Shown one piece after another: positions 20,406-22,196 of a stretch of DNA of 22,196 nt. This stretch comes from Rhizophagus sp. LPA8_4_AMF (taxonomy: Eukaryota > Glomeromycota > Glomeromycetes > Glomerales > Glomeraceae): assembly GCA_021464525.1 (NCBI GenBank), contig JADRCO010001137.1:1-22196 (forward strand). The letters run 5' to 3'. The position numbers and the translations under genes are program-made. The notes under the pieces are model-generated. The model was not told where the DNA came from, searched no databases, and saw only the letters and a program-made list of their open reading frames with translations. The number at the start of each line of letters is the position of its first letter. Within the stretch, counting starts at the first letter, position 1.

Positions 20406-20869
20406 TTAATATACCCTATATTAGGCAATAAAACATTATCATCTTTGAAGAACTTGTTCAAAGAATTTAGAGTATTGATTAAAGCAAATAACAATCCAGT
20501 TTTTGTGGTCAAAAATATGTATGAAGTATTATGTCAAATACATGCTGAGGTAGATCAACATGGAGGGCAAAAAGCAGCTTTGGAAATCAATTAAAGGAAG
20601 ATAAAGTAAGATTAAGTTGAAAAATTCGTTAATAATTTAATATTTGTGCTACTTGCTTCACGCTTTTGCCACAAATTCAATTATTGCGAGGAGGTTCTTA
20701 TCACGCGTTCAAATATGTATTTAAAAAGTTAATTATTATTCATTTAATTCATTTTCATTAAAATAAACATTAATTTGTATTAACAGATAGATTTGATCGA
20801 TTTATCATATAATGCTGATAGAGATACAAGTATATTTGTATCTGAATATCAATATTTTGATGTAATTTG
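20406..20869 (+). pseudogene. Decayed retroelement-type integrase fragment
   Basis: The forward frame 20406-20597 reads about 63 residues ending in VLCQIHAEVDQHGGQK and then stops at TAA (20595). After a frame change, ICATC appears at 20642-20656. Together HxxxxxH and CxxC give the zinc-binding HHCC module of retroviral/Ty3-type integrases. Further on, from about 20788, IDLIDLSYNADRD follows, which resembles the first catalytic Asp block (QxDLID) of the integrase core, before TGA at 20867. Stops and frame changes separate the parts and the remaining core is absent, so this is a dead copy. The closest recalled relatives are KRAB-A-like integrase genes common in fungal and animal repeats; this is a pattern match only. 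Confidence 0.6.
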
Positions 20870-21125
20870 AAAATGATTAAATATTAGTAAGCCTGTCAAA
20901 TAATAAAAAATGACGGTTTTTATTTTGGCGCACCTGCGCAAAATTTCGGGGTGCGCATGAATTTATTAACACTAATTAAATTTAAAATTTAAATCAATAA
21001 AAAATAATATGCGGGGGGCACTCCTTCCTATCGATCTTTCGACCAAAATTTTAGGAAAGAAAAATATCCAAAATACGTTAAAAATTTACCAAAACTTTGA
21101 TAAATACGTATAAATATTTCACAAA
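20870..21125. other. Intergenic sequence with a GCGCACC/GGTGCGC inverted pair
   Basis: GCGCACC at 20928-20934 and GGTGCGC at 20950-20956 form a 7-bp stem in otherwise AT-rich DNA. No gene is seen. Confidence 0.45.
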
Positions 21126-21570
21126 ATGGAGTCTCATCCAAGCAGAAAAGAGTTTTGTAGTGACTTTCTTAGAGAAGTTTGTAATATATTGTTGAAGAAT
21201 TTTACAGCAATAGGACGAGTGGGAAAAAAATGTTTGAACAAGAAATAGACGGGTTTTGCTCGGAAGTTCAAACAAACCCAGAATATTTTAGGGACCTTAG
21301 TCAAGTCTTATGTCTAAACAGTGAAACGTTAGAATTAATAGTGAGGATATGTAAAAAAGTTTCCTTTGAAAAATATAATAAAAATGCTTGATGTCTGGGA
21401 AACGACAATATCAAACTGAAGAATTGGCTGTGTGAGGCGCAGAAAAAAATAAGGCACAAGTAGTTGATCCTCAAAAGGAAAAGGAGAAGTTAGATAATGA
21501 ACGAATAATATCGGACCATAAAGGATCTACAAGTAAAAAAGGAAATAAAAGAAATCATGTGACCAAAATA
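21126..21570 (+). pseudogene. Interrupted coding remnant, family not recognised
   Basis: Three protein-like segments follow each other in different frames. The first runs from ATG 21126 (40 residues, ending at TAG). The second runs from ATG 21230 (53 residues, including NPEYFRDLSQVLCLNSETL, ending at TGA 21389-21391). The third starts at ATG 21391, is stopped after 14 codons by TGA (21433-21435) and then continues openly with Lys/Glu-rich sequence (for example VDPQKEKEKLDNERIISD) to about 21570. The composition is coding-like while frame and stops are broken, so it reads as a decayed gene or transposon frame. Unannotated introns could also explain part of it. Confidence 0.4.
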
Positions 21571-21612
21571 TGAAATTCCTTTAGAAAGGGGAATCTTAAC
21601 CTAGTCCCCAGT

Positions 21613-21633
21613 GTCTAGGATAATATCCTAGAC
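21613..21633. repeat. Perfect inverted repeat, 10-bp arms with one central base
   Basis: GTCTAGGATA (21613-21622), a single A, then TATCCTAGAC (21624-21633). It lies between CCCCA and CCCCCA just after the broken coding remnant and could be the centre or terminus of an element, or a binding site. Confidence 0.6.
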
Positions 21634-21639
21634 CCCCCA

Positions 21640-22196
21640 GATTTGATTGGTTCATCAGGTTTCAGCCACATTGATTATTTATTTGTTTATCGTTTACCGA
21701 GTTGTTTATCGTAATAAATTTTTTCTCAACTCTTTCCATTCTTCCCCTTTACATTTTTAAAAAATATTATTTTTAAAAGGGTTGTTACAGTAATTAATAA
21801 AGTTAAGAATTTTTACAGCAGCTTAGAACTTCAAGTATAGAATGTTGTCATAAAGTTGTGGATATTTTCGTAGATAATTTCGTGATAAATACATTTTTGT
21901 ATTGCAAAGATCTCACAATATAAATTTATCACTTTGGTCAAACTAAACAGGCGAAAAATATCTAAGGAAGGTTGTTAATAAGGTATGGAAATACTTGCAT
22001 ATTAATTTTGTAAGTCTAGCTTGAAATTATTAGTAGTTATGATAATATTAAGACGCGTTTTTGTCTTTTTTTTTTTATTTTCCAGGCGTAGCTTAAATGC
22101 TTTAGTTAAAGAAAATAAGCAAAAACTAAAAGTTATTTAGTAAATATTGAAATATTTGTATATTAATTTTCATGGGGCTAGCCTAAATAGTTGTGG
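21640..22196. other. AT-rich intergenic sequence with a diverged direct repeat
   Basis: No gene. GAAATACTTGCATATTAATT (from 21988) recurs as GAAATATTTGTATATTAATT (from 22149), each followed by a CTAGC(T/C)T-type sequence; the two copies differ by C/T changes. The window ends inside this stretch. Confidence 0.45.

Noticed and set aside
1..22196. tRNA or rRNA genes
   Set aside because: I looked for the GGTTCRAnnCC B-box and conserved rRNA words on both strands by eye and found none that fold properly.

Overview
The window looks like a piece of nuclear genome from a very AT-rich fungus. The long A/T runs, short GT-AG introns (about 70-110 nt), low gene density, many small inverted-repeat elements and one large spliced gene fit an arbuscular mycorrhizal fungus (Glomeromycotina, Rhizophagus-like). 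The assignment rests on style and family content, not on a marker gene. No rRNA, tRNA or CRISPR array was recognised.

Layout. Positions 1-540 hold no gene. A degenerate tandem array with a unit near 88 bp fills about 540-1800, followed by an A-rich minisatellite (about 2060-2220) and a palindromic 43-bp repeat cluster (about 2300-2555). A doubtful small reverse-strand reading frame lies at 2974-3234. Positions 3240-5220 are intergenic and contain a possible Tc1/mariner-like MITE (4211-4570) and a strong hairpin element (4811-4949). A clear small secreted-protein gene lies at 5751-6074, behind three diverged tandem repeats in its upstream region. Positions 6075-12067 are intergenic, with a GC-rich repeat island (about 7317-7552), a MITE-like element (9377-9513) and a paired TCACGTGA / paired CCAAT cluster (10367-10421).

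The main gene spans 12068-19670. Joining 11 exons with GT-AG introns gives one uninterrupted frame of 2,266 codons. It encodes a ZNFX1-type protein: a disordered Tyr/Arg/Pro repeat N-terminus, the ZNFX1 N-terminal region, an SF1 (Upf1-like) helicase core, an NFX1-type Cys/His array, a RING-like Cys cluster and a C-terminal RZ-type zinc finger. Relatives act in RNA silencing and RNA defence (S. pombe Hrr1, C. elegans ZNFX-1, mammalian ZNFX1). Exon 7, which carries most of the zinc-finger array, has no Met codon in frame and is easily missed.

Positions 19671-22196 hold decayed sequence: a broken retroelement-type integrase (about 20406-20869) and another interrupted coding remnant (about 21126-21570). 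The window therefore places a probable RNA-silencing helicase gene among decayed repeats. Several repeats differ between copies mainly by CG to TG/CA changes, as expected from cytosine methylation and deamination. A functional link between the two is inference only.
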